Below are positions 44,576 through 55,710 of a DNA stretch of 64,000 bases, piece by piece. Numbering within the stretch: the stretch's first letter is position 1; every line of letters begins with the position of its first letter. Source of the DNA: Fluviirhizobium alvei (GTDB lineage: Bacteria > Pseudomonadota > Alphaproteobacteria > Rhizobiales > Rhizobiaceae). The position numbers and the translations under genes are program-made. The DNA lies in contig NZ_JAUOZU010000012.1 of the NCBI RefSeq assembly GCF_030551875.1, positions 62,001 to 126,000 of the forward strand. The letters are read 5' to 3'. The notes under the pieces are model-generated. The model searched no databases. It was given only the letters and a program-made list of their open reading frames with translations, and had not been told where the DNA came from.

Positions 44576-45781
44576 CTAGCCTGCGCGGCCATTGCTGCCC
44601 GTCTGTCTGTTGCGGGAGCGATCGTCCTGCATAGTGCCTTCGAACACGCCCCCTTCGAGCACGACCTGATTTCGACCCGCTTCTTTTGCGGCGTAGAGGC
44701 ACTCATCAGCGATCGCCAGCGCCGCTTTCATCGCATTTTGCTCGACCGACGCCGCAGACGCAACGCCAAAACTGATGGTGATCTGGCGATTGATGCCGAT
44801 GGGCCGCCAGTCACGGGTCGAAAAACGCATGCGGGCTGTGTGAGCGATCAACCCGCCTTCCGCGAGACTTGCGCCGGGAACGAAGGCCACGAATTCCTCG
44901 CCACCAAACCGAGCCGAGATGGCATGCGGCGGCAGAGAACGCAGAAGTTCATGCGCCAGGCCAGCGATGACCCGGTCACCGGCAGCGTGACCGAATTTGT
45001 CATTGACCTGTTTGAAATGATCGATGTCACAGGTCATGATGACACCTGCCTGCATTTCATCGCCCGTCAGGGCTTCGATCTGGCTCTCGAAGCCACGGCG
45101 ATTGAACAATCCCGTCAAAGGATCGCGCTCTGCGGCATCGCGATAGTGCCTCAGCACCCGCATGACCAGCGAGCCCATGACCGACAGGGCGAAGAAAACA
45201 CCAAGCCCGCCTGCCATCAGTTCGCCGACGCTCAAGTAGAGTTCGACCGAAAAGGTTTCGGTTCCCTGGATGAGTGCGCCGAGCAGGCCGAAAATCAACA
45301 GCCGCGTCAATGCATCAAGCACAAGCAGGCTGGACGTGATCACCAATGCCCGCTCGTCGCGGTAACGCGCCTTGCGCATAATGTCTAGCAACGGCAGACC
45401 GAGCATGACGGCGACCACAAGATCGTTCAGCAGAACCTGGATACGCGCATCGCCAAAGGCGAACACCACGAAGGTTTCGAACGGAATATAGGCCAGAAGA
45501 ATCCACTGCCGGATCCGTTGTGCGGTCGGTTGACCGAAATGAACCAGCAGGGCCTGCCCATAGAAGAAATAGCCGAAAGCGAAAGAGACATCGGACAACA
45601 CGACCGCGAAGGGTTCATGCTCGAAGGGAATCTGAAACAGAAATCCGAGAGCGCACAGGCCGAAGCCCAGGCCCCATTGCAGCGCCGCCTGCAAGCCAAG
45701 ACGCGACAGGGCCAGGCAGGTCGTTGCCACGGCCAGCATCATGACAGGCAGAATAAACGACTGATATTCAATCGTGTCCAT
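44576..45781 (-). CDS. membrane GGDEF diguanylate cyclase
   Basis: This is a 401-residue protein. Seven hydrophobic segments span about residues 5-210 (MMLAVATTCLALSRL through GVFFALSVMGSLVM). The C-terminal cyclase domain has DPLTGLFNRRGF, CDIDHFKQVNDKFGH and an intact GGEEF loop. No RxxD inhibitory site precedes the loop. It is unrelated in its membrane part to the cyclase at 30856-32061. It is convergent with the transglutaminase gene and divergent from the ArsC-like gene. Confidence 0.93.
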   Translation of the reverse strand: MDTIEYQSFILPVMMLAVATTCLALSRLGLQAALQWGLGFGLCALGFLFQIPFEHEPFAVVLSDVSFAFGYFFYGQALLVHFGQPTAQRIRQWILLAYIPFETFVVFAFGDARIQVLLNDLVVAVMLGLPLLDIMRKARYRDERALVITSSLLVLDALTRLLIFGLLGALIQGTETFSVELYLSVGELMAGGLGVFFALSVMGSLVMRVLRHYRDAAERDPLTGLFNRRGFESQIEALTGDEMQAGVIMTCDIDHFKQVNDKFGHAAGDRVIAGLAHELLRSLPPHAISARFGGEEFVAFVPGASLAEGGLIAHTARMRFSTRDWRPIGINRQITISFGVASAASVEQNAMKAALAIADECLYAAKEAGRNQVVLEGGVFEGTMQDDRSRNRQTGSNGRAG

Positions 45782-45930
45782 TCAACTTCCTTGCGCCCCA
45801 TAACGGGCGCTTGGCACTATAGTCCCGACGTATTAAGAAGAGCTAAAAACCGACATTCCGACTGAGGCTCGCTGGCTGTTACCCGGCGCGACAAAGCGAG
45901 ATTTCAACCCTTTGCGAACAGCGAAAAAAC

Positions 45931-46290
45931 ATGAGCATGACGACAATCTTTGGCATCAAGAATTGCGACACGATGAAAAAAGCCTTCGTCTGGCTGGATC
46001 AGCACGGCGTTTCCTACCGCTTCCATGACTACAAGAAAGAGGGCATCGATCAGGATACGCTCGCGCGCTGGGTCGATGCGCTCGGATGGGAGCGCGTGCT
46101 TAATCGGGCCGGAACCACCTTCCGCAAGCTTTCCGAGGAAGACAAGGCGGGGCTCGATGCGGCAAAGGCGATCGCGCTCATGCAGAGGGAACCGTCCATG
46201 ATCAAGCGCCCGATCCTCGACCCAGACAAGGGGCCACTGACAGCCGGCTTCAGCCCGGATCTCTATGAAAGCCTGTTCGGAGTGAAGTGA
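45931..46290 (+). CDS. ArsC/Spx-like thioredoxin-fold protein
   Basis: This is a 119-residue YffB-type protein: TIFGIKNCDTMKKAFVWLDQHGVSYRFHDYKKEG carries the single N-terminal Cys of the ArsC family, with the second half RPILDP typical of this group. Arsenate reduction is unproven for YffB homologues; a glutathione-linked thiol role is as likely. It overlaps the YbaK gene by one base, so the two are an operon. Confidence 0.88.
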   Translation: MSMTTIFGIKNCDTMKKAFVWLDQHGVSYRFHDYKKEGIDQDTLARWVDALGWERVLNRAGTTFRKLSEEDKAGLDAAKAIALMQREPSMIKRPILDPDKGPLTAGFSPDLYESLFGVK

Positions 46291-46763
46291 TGTCGAAATC
46301 GACCCGGGCAACGCAGGCCTTGCAGAAGGCGGGCGTCGCCTTTGAAACGCTCACCTACGACTATGACCCGGATGCCGACCGGATCGGCATTCAGGCTGCC
46401 GAAGCCATCGGCGTTTCGCCGTCGATCGTGCTCAAGACGCTGATGGCGGAGGTGGATGGCAAGGCCGTCTGTGCCGTGGTGCCTTCCGACCGGGAAGTGT
46501 CGATGAAGAAGCTCGCCGCCGCCTTCAAGGGCAAATCGGCCAACATGATGAAGCCGGCGCAGGCCGAAAAGGCGACCGGCTATGTGGTAGGCGGTATTTC
46601 GGCCTTCGGCCAGAAGAAGACGGTTCCGACCGTCATCGAAGCCGAAGCGATGGAGCACGCCTTCATTTTCATGAATGGCGGGCAGCGCGGCCTGCAGGTC
46701 AAGCTCGCCCCGCAAGATGCAGCGAGGGCCATCGATTCGATCGTGGCCCCCGTCGTTGCCTGA
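46290..46763 (+). CDS. ybaK: YbaK-like Cys-tRNA(Pro)/aminoacyl-tRNA deacylase
   Basis: This 157-residue YbaK/EbsC-fold protein hydrolyses mischarged Cys-tRNA(Pro). TRATQALQKAGVAFETLTYDY, the Lys in SPSIVLKTLMA and VVGGISAFGQKKTVPTVIE match the family. The ATG at 46290 shares one base with the upstream stop. Confidence 0.93.
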   Translation: MSKSTRATQALQKAGVAFETLTYDYDPDADRIGIQAAEAIGVSPSIVLKTLMAEVDGKAVCAVVPSDREVSMKKLAAAFKGKSANMMKPAQAEKATGYVVGGISAFGQKKTVPTVIEAEAMEHAFIFMNGGQRGLQVKLAPQDAARAIDSIVAPVVA

Positions 46764-46778
46764 GAAATCGTAGACGGC

Positions 46779-47390
46779 TCAGTTGGCGGCTTCAGCCGCG
46801 CCGTTTGCAGTCTCGGCCTTCGGGCCACCCTTCGACACGCCAACCATCGCCGGCCGCAGCACGCGGTCACCGATGACATAGCCATCCTGCACGACCTGGA
46901 TCACGGTGTTGTTCGGCAGTTCGGTGTTGGGAACCTCGAACATGGCCTGATGGAAATTCGGGTCGAACTTCTGGCCATTCGGCTCGATCTTCTTGACGCC
47001 GTGACGCTCCAGCGCCGACAGCATCGCACGTTCGGTCATTTCCACGCCTTCGATCAGCGCCGTCAAGCCGGCATCGGCTCCGGCGCGGGCTTCGGCCGGA
47101 ATGGCATCGAGTGCCCGACGCAGATTGTCCGAAACCGACAGCATGTCACGCGCAAAAGATGCTGCCGAATAGGTCTTGGCATCCTTGATCTCGCGTTCGG
47201 TGCGCCGGCGCAGATTGTCCATGTCGGCAGCAAGACGCAGATAGCGATCCTTGAGATCGGCGTTTTCGGCTCTCAGAAGCTCGACGGGATCCATTTCCGC
47301 TGCGGCTTCCGTCGTCACGGTGTCCGCGCTGGCATCCGCTACCTTTTCATTTGCGTCCGTTTGATCTGGGCTCTTATTTTCGTCCGTCAT
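46779..47390 (-). CDS. grpE: GrpE nucleotide exchange factor
   Basis: This 203-residue co-chaperone exchanges ADP for ATP on DnaK. An acidic disordered N-terminus (about 40 residues), a long coiled coil ([31 protein letters not shown]) and the C-terminal beta wing ending [15 protein letters not shown] are in order. It follows hrcA on the same strand with a 157-base gap; no CIRCE element was found in it. dnaK is not in the window. Confidence 0.97.
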   Translation of the reverse strand: MTDENKSPDQTDANEKVADASADTVTTEAAAEMDPVELLRAENADLKDRYLRLAADMDNLRRRTEREIKDAKTYSAASFARDMLSVSDNLRRALDAIPAEARAGADAGLTALIEGVEMTERAMLSALERHGVKKIEPNGQKFDPNFHQAMFEVPNTELPNNTVIQVVQDGYVIGDRVLRPAMVGVSKGGPKAETANGAAEAAN

Positions 47391-47547
47391 CTCGGTCTCC
47401 GCATTTTCCGTTTATTGGATTTGCACGGGATATCGATGCTTGAGGCGAAAAAATCAAGTGTTTCAAGCAAAATCTGAACATCCGATCGCCTGCAACCGCA
47501 TCGATGTCGCAGGCAGACACCATCTTAGGGCCGAATGGCCGCCTTCG

Positions 47548-48627
47548 TCAGATTTTTCCCGCCAGTTTCGAGATCAACTGGGCGGTATAATCCACCATCG
47601 GCACGATCCGCGAGTAATTGAGCCGCGTCGGGCCGATCACGCCCACGGCCCCGACAATCCGCTCCTCGCTGTCCCGGTAGGGTGCAACGATCAGCGACGA
47701 ACCCGAAAGCGAAAAGAGCGTGTTCTCCGAACCGATGAAGATGCGAACGCCCTGACCGCCTTCGGCAAGGTTGAGGATGTCGGAGAGCGATTCCTTTTTC
47801 TCGAGATCATCGAACAGCAGGCGCAGCCGCTCGATATCCTCCTCGCCTTCCAGACCATCGAGCAGGTTGGATCGACCGCGAACGATGAGGCGGGCCGGTT
47901 TGCCATCCTCTTCGGCGCCCGACCAGATGGCAAGCCCGCGCTCCACCAGATCGCGCGACAATTGATCGAGCTCGCTACGGATCGTCTCCTTGAGCCTGTC
48001 GATCCGGCCTCGCGCCTCGCTCAGCGTCAGGCCGGACAGATGCGCATTGAGAAAGTTTGCCGCCGCTGCCAGTTGAGAGGCCGTGACGCCGGCCGGAAGC
48101 GAGATGATGCGGTTTTCCACCTCATCCTTGTCACCCACCAGCACTGCGAGAGCCTTTTCCGGCGACAGGCGAACGAATTCGATATGCTTGAGCAGCGTGT
48201 CGCTCTTGGTCGTGATCACGAGGCCGGCGCCGCGCGAGAGCGACGACAGCATCTGGGTCGCACCCGTGAGGGCATTTTCCACCGGCACATCCCGTCCATC
48301 CGGCCGCATCTGGCGTTCGATCTCGCGGCGCTCGTCCTGCGAAAGATCGCCGACCTGCATGAAAGCATCGACGAAAAAGCGTAATCCCTGCTGTGTCGGC
48401 AAGCGGCCCGCGGAAATATGCGGCGAATAGATGAGACCCAGATCTTCCAGATCGCTCATCACATTGCGGATCGAAGCCGGCGACAGCGAAATTGGCAAAA
48501 GCCGCGACAGCGATCTGGAGCCCAACGGCTCACCGTTGCCGAGATAGGATTCGACAATCCGGCGAAAGATTTCGCCGGAACGTTCGTCCAGGCCCCGCAG
48601 GGCATTGTTCCCATCTTTCTTCAACAT
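47548..48627 (-). CDS. hrcA: heat-inducible transcription repressor HrcA
   Basis: This 359-residue repressor has an N-terminal winged helix ([23 protein letters not shown] and [18 protein letters not shown]) and a GAF-like core. HrcA with CIRCE operators represses groESL-type genes. The ATG at 48627 follows GGGA; a GTG one codon earlier is possible. It is divergent from rph. Confidence 0.96.
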   Translation of the reverse strand: MLKKDGNNALRGLDERSGEIFRRIVESYLGNGEPLGSRSLSRLLPISLSPASIRNVMSDLEDLGLIYSPHISAGRLPTQQGLRFFVDAFMQVGDLSQDERREIERQMRPDGRDVPVENALTGATQMLSSLSRGAGLVITTKSDTLLKHIEFVRLSPEKALAVLVGDKDEVENRIISLPAGVTASQLAAAANFLNAHLSGLTLSEARGRIDRLKETIRSELDQLSRDLVERGLAIWSGAEEDGKPARLIVRGRSNLLDGLEGEEDIERLRLLFDDLEKKESLSDILNLAEGGQGVRIFIGSENTLFSLSGSSLIVAPYRDSEERIVGAVGVIGPTRLNYSRIVPMVDYTAQLISKLAGKI

Positions 48628-48776
48628 CACATTCCCGGATCAGTATGGCTTCCGAAACACCAGAATATAGGAATTCGCAGTGGTTTCGCAAAAGCAATTT
48701 CCAGCCTTTTCCTTTGCAAAATCGCCCGCAGACGCTTATGACCCCTGCAAACAGACAAATAGTAAGCGAGGAACCA

Positions 48777-49493
48777 ATGCGCCCGTCCGGACGAAAGACA
48801 GATCAGATGCGCAAGATCAGCTTCGAGCGCGCCTTCTCAAAGCATGCCGAAGGTTCCTGCCTGGTGAAGTTTGGCGACACCCATGTTCTTTGCACGGCCA
48901 GCGTCGAAGAAAAGCCGCCGGCATGGCTGCGCAACACCGGCAAAGGCTGGGTTACGGCAGAATATGGCATGCTGCCGCGTTCGACCGGCGAGCGCATGCG
49001 CCGCGAGGCGGCATCCGGCAAGCAGGGCGGCCGCACGCAGGAGATCCAGCGTCTCATCGGTCGGTCGCTGCGCGCCGTCGTCAATCTCGAGGCGATGGGC
49101 GAGCGCCAGATCACTGTCGACTGCGACGTCATCCAGGCCGATGGCGGCACCCGCACCGCCGCGATCACCGGCGGGTGGATTGCTCTGCATGACTGTCTGA
49201 AATGGATGGAATCGCGCGGCATGGTTAAGGTCGAGAAGGTCCTCAAGGACCACGTGGCCGCCATTTCTTGCGGCATCTTTGCCAACCAGCCCGTGATCGA
49301 TCTCGATTATCTCGAGGATTCCTCGGCCGAAACCGATGCGAATTTCGTCATGACCGGTTCGGGCGGCATCGTTGAGATCCAGGGGACAGCCGAAGGCGCA
49401 CCCTTCAGCGAAGAAGAACTCCTGACGCTCATGGGCCTGGCCAAGAACGGTATCGCCGAACTCGTTGCCCTGCAGAAGCAGGCCATCGGCTGA
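48777..49493 (+). CDS. rph: ribonuclease PH
   Basis: This 238-residue phosphorolytic 3' exoribonuclease matures tRNA ends. [20 protein letters not shown] starts it, and the catalytic core includes [21 protein letters not shown] with RRE and the phosphate-binding [15 protein letters not shown]. The start at 48777 is fixed by the conserved N-terminus; upstream in-frame sequence is the hrcA promoter region. Confidence 0.98.
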   Translation: MRPSGRKTDQMRKISFERAFSKHAEGSCLVKFGDTHVLCTASVEEKPPAWLRNTGKGWVTAEYGMLPRSTGERMRREAASGKQGGRTQEIQRLIGRSLRAVVNLEAMGERQITVDCDVIQADGGTRTAAITGGWIALHDCLKWMESRGMVKVEKVLKDHVAAISCGIFANQPVIDLDYLEDSSAETDANFVMTGSGGIVEIQGTAEGAPFSEEELLTLMGLAKNGIAELVALQKQAIG

Positions 49494-49496
49494 GGC

Positions 49497-49916
49497 ATGG
49501 AGACCGTCAACGCTCCCGACGCGATCCTGGAATCGGCACTCTATGTCGATGATCTCGATCGCGCCGAGGCGTTCTACGGAAAAATTCTCGGACTTGAAAA
49601 GATCAGCCGCGCCGCAAACCGGCATGTGTTTTTCCGCTGTGGCAGCGGCATTCTGCTGATCTTCAATCCGGCGGAAACAGAGAAGCCGCACGAGCCCGGC
49701 CAACTCGCCGTTCCCGCCCATGGTGCGCGCGGTCCCGGTCATCTTTGCTTTCGAAGCGATGCCGCCGGTATCGAGCGCTGGAAAGAGCGGCTGACATCGG
49801 CCGGAATCGCCATTGAATCCATCGTCGACTGGCCGAAGGGCGGCCGGTCGCTCTATTTCCGCGACCCGGCTGGCAATTCGCTCGAATTTGCCGAAGCACG
49901 GATCTGGAACATTTGA
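49497..49916 (+). CDS. VOC superfamily (glyoxalase/dioxygenase-like) protein
   Basis: This 139-residue vicinal oxygen chelate protein has two beta-alpha-beta-beta-beta modules: [23 protein letters not shown] and [23 protein letters not shown], ending with [12 protein letters not shown]. Possible metal ligands are His in GHLCF and Glu in SLEFAE. The substrate is unknown. It sits between rph and rdgB (3 and 14 bases away), a position where no gene is usual, and probably joins the operon. Confidence 0.9.
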   Translation: METVNAPDAILESALYVDDLDRAEAFYGKILGLEKISRAANRHVFFRCGSGILLIFNPAETEKPHEPGQLAVPAHGARGPGHLCFRSDAAGIERWKERLTSAGIAIESIVDWPKGGRSLYFRDPAGNSLEFAEARIWNI

Positions 49917-49930
49917 ACGTAGGACCGAAC

Positions 49931-50581
49931 ATGCGCAAACTCGACACCAGGACGATCGTGGTCGCCAGTCACAATGCCGGCAAGATCCGCGAGATCCAGG
50001 ATCTGATCGGACCGTATGGTTTCACCGCAAAATCCGCCGCCGAGCTCGGCTTTGCCGAGCCTGACGAGACCGGCACCACCTATGAGGAAAATGCCAGGAT
50101 CAAGGCGCTCGCTTCGGCAGAAGCTGCGGGCATGGTGGCGCTTTCGGACGATTCCGGCCTCGCGGTCGATGCGCTTGGTGGCGCACCGGGTGTCTACACT
50201 GCAAACTGGGCCGAAAAGGCCGATGGATCCCGTGATTTCGGCATGGCGATGGAGAAGGTTGAGACCGCACTCCAGGAAAAGGGCGCGACCGACCGCGACC
50301 AGCGCACCGGTCGTTTCGTCAGCGTACTCTGCCTTGCATGGCCGGACGGTCATACAGAGATTTTCCGTGGCGAGGTCGAAGGCCATATCGTCTGGCCGCC
50401 ACGTGGCTCGCTCGGTTTCGGCTATGATCCGATCTTCGAACCGGAAGGCTATGACGTGACCTTCGGGGAAATGTCTGCCGAGCAGAAGCATGGCTGGAAA
50501 CCGGGCGATGCCTTCGCCCTGTCTCACCGCGCCCGCGCCTTCAAGCTGTTCGTCGAAACCTGCCTGGAATCCGCTGAATGA
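49931..50581 (+). CDS. rdgB: XTP/dITP diphosphatase (RdgB/HAM1)
   Basis: This 216-residue enzyme clears non-canonical purine nucleotides. [53 protein letters not shown] and GFGYDPIF are the family motifs. ATG 49931 fits the conserved start; an earlier TTG at 49913 is not needed. It overlaps hemW by ATGA. Confidence 0.97.
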   Translation: MRKLDTRTIVVASHNAGKIREIQDLIGPYGFTAKSAAELGFAEPDETGTTYEENARIKALASAEAAGMVALSDDSGLAVDALGGAPGVYTANWAEKADGSRDFGMAMEKVETALQEKGATDRDQRTGRFVSVLCLAWPDGHTEIFRGEVEGHIVWPPRGSLGFGYDPIFEPEGYDVTFGEMSAEQKHGWKPGDAFALSHRARAFKLFVETCLESAE

Positions 50582-51756
50582 CGAAGGAGGCGACGCTCTT
50601 GCCAGATACGGGCGAGCCCGGTTTCGGGATCTACCTCCATTGGCCCTTCTGTGCAGCGAAATGCCCCTACTGCGATTTCAACAGTCATGTCCGCCATGTC
50701 GCGATCGACCAGGAGGCCTATGTCGCGGCGTTCCTGCGTGAAATCACCACCATGCGGACGCTTTCGGGTGCGAGAACCGTTACATCGATCTTCATCGGTG
50801 GCGGAACGCCTTCCCTGATGAAGCCCGAAACCGTGGATGCGATCCTCAACGGCGTGGCACGGCATTGGCACGTTCCCGACGGGATCGAGATCACGCTTGA
50901 GGCCAATCCATCGAGCGTCGAAGCGGAGCGGTTCCGCGGCTATCGGTCCGCTGGCGTCAATCGGGTCTCGATGGGTGTGCAGGCACTTAACGACCGCGAC
51001 CTGAAATTCCTCGGACGCCTGCACGACGTTGCCGATGCGATGAAGGCGATCCGGCTGGCACGCGACATCTTTCCGCGCATGTCCTTCGACCTGATCTATG
51101 CCCGCCCTGGCCAGACCCAGGACGAATGGGCCCGGGAACTGCGGCAGGCGATCGATCTGGCCGTGGATCATCTATCGCTCTATCAGTTGACGATCGAGGA
51201 AGGCACGCCCTTCTTCGGCCTGCATCGGAATGGCAAGATCAATCTGCCGGATGCGGATACAGCCGCCGAACTCTATGAACTAACCCAGGACGTGACCGAA
51301 GCCGCCGGCATGCCGGCCTACGAGGTCTCCAATCACGCCGTTCCGGGCGCCGAAAGCCGCCATAACCTGACCTACTGGCGCTACGGCGATTATGCGGGCA
51401 TCGGTCCCGGTGCGCATGGCCGGTTGACATCGGCGGGGCGCAAACTCGCGACTGCGACCGAGCGCAATCCCGAAGCCTGGCTTGCCATGGTGTCGGAACA
51501 GGGCCACGGAATGGTGGAGCAGGATCTTCTGGAACGCGAAGAACAGGCCGATGAGATGCTGCTCATGGGTCTGCGGCTGCGTGAAGGGCTCGATCTTGCG
51601 CGCTGGAGAGCGCTTTCGGGACGCGATCTCGACCCCGATCGCGAACAATTCCTGCTCGATCAGGGCTTCATCGAGCGGCTTGGCAATTCGCGGCTGCGCT
51701 GCACCCAAAGCGGCATGCTGATCCTCGATGCCGTGGTTGCCGATCTCGCTGCTTGA
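50578..51756 (+). CDS. hemW: HemW-like radical SAM haem chaperone
   Basis: This is a 392-residue radical SAM protein. The 4Fe-4S motif is [11 protein letters not shown] (CxxxCxxC form), followed by [12 protein letters not shown] and [10 protein letters not shown]. The gene is annotated widely as oxygen-independent coproporphyrinogen oxidase, but HemW proteins with this C-terminal HemN-like domain act in haem insertion. Start ATG overlaps rdgB (ATGA). Confidence 0.93.
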   Translation: MTKEATLLPDTGEPGFGIYLHWPFCAAKCPYCDFNSHVRHVAIDQEAYVAAFLREITTMRTLSGARTVTSIFIGGGTPSLMKPETVDAILNGVARHWHVPDGIEITLEANPSSVEAERFRGYRSAGVNRVSMGVQALNDRDLKFLGRLHDVADAMKAIRLARDIFPRMSFDLIYARPGQTQDEWARELRQAIDLAVDHLSLYQLTIEEGTPFFGLHRNGKINLPDADTAAELYELTQDVTEAAGMPAYEVSNHAVPGAESRHNLTYWRYGDYAGIGPGAHGRLTSAGRKLATATERNPEAWLAMVSEQGHGMVEQDLLEREEQADEMLLMGLRLREGLDLARWRALSGRDLDPDREQFLLDQGFIERLGNSRLRCTQSGMLILDAVVADLAA

Positions 51757-51894
51757 TCTTTTTCAAGTGATTTCAAGACCATCTTGACGACAATCCGCAA
51801 ATCGATTTTTATCGCGATGAATCTAGGTAGCGCCAGGACGATCCCGCTCTCCGCGTTCAGAACCTGATTTCCCTCTTGTGATGTCAAAAACCAC

Positions 51895-52893
51895 ATGTCG
51901 GCACCTCATTTCGTGGAGCCGGCCGCTCTGGGCAGAAGCAAGTCGTTTCTTTCCGTCGAATGGCCTACGCTCTTTCTTGCGCTTTTCATCTATCTCTCCT
52001 GGATTCTTCTCACCTGGTTCTGGCAATCGATCCCGTTTCTCCTCCTGTTTCTGGCTGGGGGCTGGATCATTGCCTGGCATGGCTCGCTGCAGCATGAAGT
52101 GCTGCACGGACACCCGACCCGCATCCGCCGGATCAATGACGCGATCGGCTGGGCTCCGATCTCGCTCTGGCTGCCTTACCGGCTCTACAAGAGCTCGCAT
52201 CTTCAGCATCACCGCGACGAATGGCTGACGGACCCGATCGAGGATCCCGAATCCTACTATCTCACCGGTCCGGCCTGGCAGCGGATGGGACCGTTCGGCA
52301 GAATGATCACTGCGGCCAACAATACCTTGCCGGGGCGGTTGCTCATCGGCCCCTTCATTGCCCTCGCAGCACTCTGGGGCTCAGAAGCCAACCGCCTCCT
52401 GAGGGGTGACTTCGGCCATGCCGGGCTCTGGTTCCGCCATGCTCTCGGTGTGGCCGCCGTGCTCTATTGGGTCATGGTCGTTTGCGCCATGCCGCTCTGG
52501 CTCTATCTGGTCGCCTTCGCCTATGCCGGGCTTTCCTTCTCAAGGTTGCGGTCCTTCGCCGAGCATCAATATGCCGGCACAAAGGAGGAGCGGACAGCGA
52601 TCGTGGAGAATACGCCCGCCTTCGGCTTGCTGTTCCTGCACAACAATCTCCACATCGTGCATCACAGCCTGCCGCAGCTGGCCTGGTACCGAATCCCTGC
52701 CCTGTACCGGAAGCATCGGGCAGATTTCATCGCGCTGAACGGCGGCCTCATATATGACGGCTACATCGAAGTGGCGCGACGGTATTTTGTCCGGCAGCAT
52801 CACCGGCCAGTCCATCCGGACCATCAGGCCGCATCCGTGATACCGGTTCTGGACCCAACGATGGCAACAGCAGATCAGGCAAGCTCGGGATAA
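51895..52893 (+). CDS. membrane fatty acid desaturase
   Basis: This is a 332-residue integral membrane di-iron enzyme. The three histidine boxes are visible: QHEVLHGH, SSHLQHHRDE and NNLHIVHHS. Hydrophobic pairs precede each box. The substrate regiochemistry is unknown; it could also be a beta-carotene hydroxylase-like or alkane-type relative, but box spacing fits desaturases. The 3' end overlaps the convergent PhnD-like gene by 19 bases. Confidence 0.9.
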   Translation: MSAPHFVEPAALGRSKSFLSVEWPTLFLALFIYLSWILLTWFWQSIPFLLLFLAGGWIIAWHGSLQHEVLHGHPTRIRRINDAIGWAPISLWLPYRLYKSSHLQHHRDEWLTDPIEDPESYYLTGPAWQRMGPFGRMITAANNTLPGRLLIGPFIALAALWGSEANRLLRGDFGHAGLWFRHALGVAAVLYWVMVVCAMPLWLYLVAFAYAGLSFSRLRSFAEHQYAGTKEERTAIVENTPAFGLLFLHNNLHIVHHSLPQLAWYRIPALYRKHRADFIALNGGLIYDGYIEVARRYFVRQHHRPVHPDHQAASVIPVLDPTMATADQASSG

Positions 52894-53681
52894 TCGAGCG
52901 CCCACGCCTGCTCTGCCAAGAGAGCCAGCCTCTCATAGGCTGGCTCACTCAGCAGATCAAAGCCGATAAGACCCAGCGGCGCAGCAATGGCCGCATGGAT
53001 CGGATCAGTCGCGATCTCGGGCAGAATGGCGCGGAGTACCGCGACTTCCGCATCGCTGGCATCAAGCCTCGTAATGATCGGCAGACCGGGACCGGCCGGG
53101 GTTTCGGCCAGAATTTTAAGCCCGGCAACGCGGGAAGGATCGTGGACGGCGGTTAGTCCATAAGTGACGCTGTCGATCGCCGCCACATCGGCCAAGCCTT
53201 CGCGCACTGCGGCCATGGATGCGAGGTGGCCGCCAGTGACGCGGACATCGGAAAAGAAACGGCCCGACACGGCAAGCGGCGCCACAAGGGCCCGCAAGAG
53301 ATTCATGCCGGAATTCGACATCCGGTCATTGATGGCGGCTCTGGTACCGCGCAGCGCTTCGACCGAGGAAAATACACTTTCGTCCCGGACGATCACGAAA
53401 CTGGCCCGATCCGATCCGGATCCGCCTGCAAAGCGATAGCGCGGAGTGCCGATGAGACGCACCCGGCCACGCAGCTGCATGATGAAAGGATAGCCGCAGG
53501 TTTGCGCGAAAACGAGATCGGGCTGAAGCCACGCTGCCTCATGCCCGATATCGTGATTGAGTCGCTCCGGAGCTGAAAAGCCCTCCGCTCTCAGCCGGTC
53601 GCGGACAACCGACCAGAGCGCATCGTTGGCAGAACGAACGGCGGGCGCCATGTCATACATGGCAAGACTGGCCAGAGCCAT
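52875..53681 (-). CDS. PhnD-like substrate-binding fold protein without signal peptide
   Basis: This is a 268-residue type 2 periplasmic-binding-like protein of the PhnD/phosphonate family (DLVFAQTCGYPFIMQLRG, LRGTRAAINDRMSNSGMNLLR, VTGGHLASMAAVREGLADVAAIDSVTYGL). The N-terminus MALASLAMYDMAPAVRSAND shows no export signal or lipobox, and no ABC permease or ATPase is adjacent, so uptake is doubtful. A cytoplasmic sensor or an enzyme-like role is possible. It starts 18 bases after dnaA stops on the same strand. Confidence 0.8.
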   Translation of the reverse strand: MALASLAMYDMAPAVRSANDALWSVVRDRLRAEGFSAPERLNHDIGHEAAWLQPDLVFAQTCGYPFIMQLRGRVRLIGTPRYRFAGGSGSDRASFVIVRDESVFSSVEALRGTRAAINDRMSNSGMNLLRALVAPLAVSGRFFSDVRVTGGHLASMAAVREGLADVAAIDSVTYGLTAVHDPSRVAGLKILAETPAGPGLPIITRLDASDAEVAVLRAILPEIATDPIHAAIAAPLGLIGFDLLSEPAYERLALLAEQAWALDYPELA

Positions 53682-53699
53682 GCGCGCCCCCGAATCCGA

Positions 53700-55250
53700 T
53701 CAGCCTTCGTTGATGAGTCGCCGCAGAAGTTCGACTTCCTGCGACAGCTTCTGGTCTCCGGACAGAAGCTCCTCGATCTTGCGAACGGCATGCAGCACGG
53801 TCGTATGGTCACGACCGCCGAAGCGGCGACCGATTTCCGGGAACGAGCGCGGTGTCAGCGTCTTCGACAGATACATAGCGATTTGACGCGGCTTGACGAT
53901 CACCCGGGTACGCCGGTTGGAGACCAGCTCCTGGCGCGACACATTGTAGTGCCGGGCGACGATGCGCTGGATATCCTCGATGCGGACCCGCTTCGGCTCA
54001 CCGGCACCAACGAGATGGGCAAGAAGCTCATCCACGCGATCGAGTGTCAGATCCGGCTCGAAGGAGCGGCGGAAGATCAGCTGGTTGAAAGCGCCTTCCA
54101 GTTCGCGGCCCGAAGCCGTGACGTTGCTCGCGACATGCTCGAGAATCGAGTCGGGAATTTCAAGGCCCGGATCGTCCTGTCTTGCCTGCGCCAGACGCTG
54201 CCTGAGCATTTCAAGCCGCATATCGAAATCCGGCGCATCCATTTCGATCGCCACGCCGCCCTGAAGACGCGAGCGGACCCGCGGATCGAGCGATTCCAGT
54301 TCCCAGGGCGCGCGGTCGGCGGCAACCACCACCTGCTTGGCGCTGTCGAGCAGCATGTTCAGAAGATGGCAGAACTCGTTCTGGATCAGCTTGCCCTGCA
54401 GGAACTGCATGTCATCGATGATCAGGATATCGATGTTGCGAAGCGAGTCTTTCAGCGTCAGCGCGTCATTGTCGCGAATGGCCGTCGCGAAGCGCCACAT
54501 GAAATATTCTGCCGTGAGATAGACGACCCGCGGGTTGCGCGGATTGGAGAGCGCTGCGGCGGCAATAGCCTGCAAGAGGTGAGTCTTGCCGAGACCGACG
54601 CTCGAATGAATGAAGAGCGGGTTGAACCGTACGGCGCTCGAACCCGATTCTGCAATCGTACGGGCAGCAGCAAGAGCGACGCGGTTGGAAGCGCCTTCGA
54701 CGAAGCTGGCAAACGTGTAGCGGCTGTCGAGGGGCGAGCCAAACAGCGGGCTGTGCGATGCCTGCCGGGCAGGCTGTGCCGACTGGGCAGACTGCTGGCC
54801 GAGGAATGCCACGGAATTGGACGGCTTGCGGCTGGCCTGCGGCTGGGCCGAGGTCTCGCTGACCGGCATTGCCGCCTCATCCATGTTCGGTCTGTTCGAG
54901 CGGGCCGCGCTACGGACCACGATTTCGACCTTCAGGATATTGGCATCCTCTTCGCGGAAGATGCCGGTGATCATGTCGAGATAACGATTGTTGATCCAGG
55001 ACTTCAGGAAGGTCGTGGGAACCGAAAGCCGCACGACACTCTTGGATACCGAATGGATCTTCAGCCGGCCGAACCAGCTGGTAAAGACTTCCGGACCCAC
55101 TTTCGCCTTAAGCTTCGCAGAGAAACGCTCGAACAGGGCGTCATGTTTCATGCCGCTATCCCCTCCTTCGGCATCCATCGTCTGCTTGGCCGTCGTCGCT
55201 GCATCTCCTCGATGAGAAAATGCGCTCGATTCTGATACGTTCATGTGCAT
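53700..55250 (-). CDS. dnaA: chromosomal replication initiator DnaA
   Basis: This 516-residue AAA+ initiator has all four domains. These are the N-terminal domain ([21 protein letters not shown]), a variable linker of about 100 residues, the ATPase ([19 protein letters not shown] as Walker [11 protein letters not shown] as Walker B, and the arginine-finger region) and the C-terminal dnaA-box-binding helix-turn-helix ([21 protein letters not shown]). The start is set at ATG 55250 (MHMNVSES) after AAAGGCGGCGG; 55274 or 55244 are alternatives. A long AT-rich leader with clustered GANTC sites lies upstream. Confidence 0.96.
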   Translation of the reverse strand: MHMNVSESSAFSHRGDAATTAKQTMDAEGGDSGMKHDALFERFSAKLKAKVGPEVFTSWFGRLKIHSVSKSVVRLSVPTTFLKSWINNRYLDMITGIFREEDANILKVEIVVRSAARSNRPNMDEAAMPVSETSAQPQASRKPSNSVAFLGQQSAQSAQPARQASHSPLFGSPLDSRYTFASFVEGASNRVALAAARTIAESGSSAVRFNPLFIHSSVGLGKTHLLQAIAAAALSNPRNPRVVYLTAEYFMWRFATAIRDNDALTLKDSLRNIDILIIDDMQFLQGKLIQNEFCHLLNMLLDSAKQVVVAADRAPWELESLDPRVRSRLQGGVAIEMDAPDFDMRLEMLRQRLAQARQDDPGLEIPDSILEHVASNVTASGRELEGAFNQLIFRRSFEPDLTLDRVDELLAHLVGAGEPKRVRIEDIQRIVARHYNVSRQELVSNRRTRVIVKPRQIAMYLSKTLTPRSFPEIGRRFGGRDHTTVLHAVRKIEELLSGDQKLSQEVELLRRLINEG

Positions 55251-55710
55251 TCCGCCGCCTTTGAATTCTTGCATGGCAGGCCCTTTGCGGGCTCTGTCGT
55301 TTTTTCATTTCGATGGACCTTCCCGAAACGCATCATCCCCATGATGCATCGCAGGACCTCGTCGGTCCATTATTCCAGTCATTGCCTTCGACCCTTCGGT
55401 CTGCCCGGGCAATGCGGGCTTTTGGTTGCCACAACCTCCGATTAAACAGAATGTCCCGCACGGAGAGCGCAAAGCCCTCGTGTTCAACCTCGTCAATGAG
55501 AATTGTAAAGCTAGAAACAGTCCCTGATATGGATCGGTAAACAAGCCATGATCGTCGCCTTTTTGGTCTCGTTGGACGATCCGTCTCACGCCCTTTCCGA
55601 GTTCATTTAGGCAAGATCGGAGCCCCAAATCAATGGTGTTTTTTACTCAAAATTAAGAGAAGGCCATTGACTTTCGGTGCGACTTTCCAAGGTCGCATGC
55701 CCCAAAAAAA

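Noticed and set aside
47391-48776. CIRCE heat-shock operator near hrcA, grpE or rph
   Set aside because: No TTAGCACTC-N9-GAGTGCTAA or close variant found in either gap.
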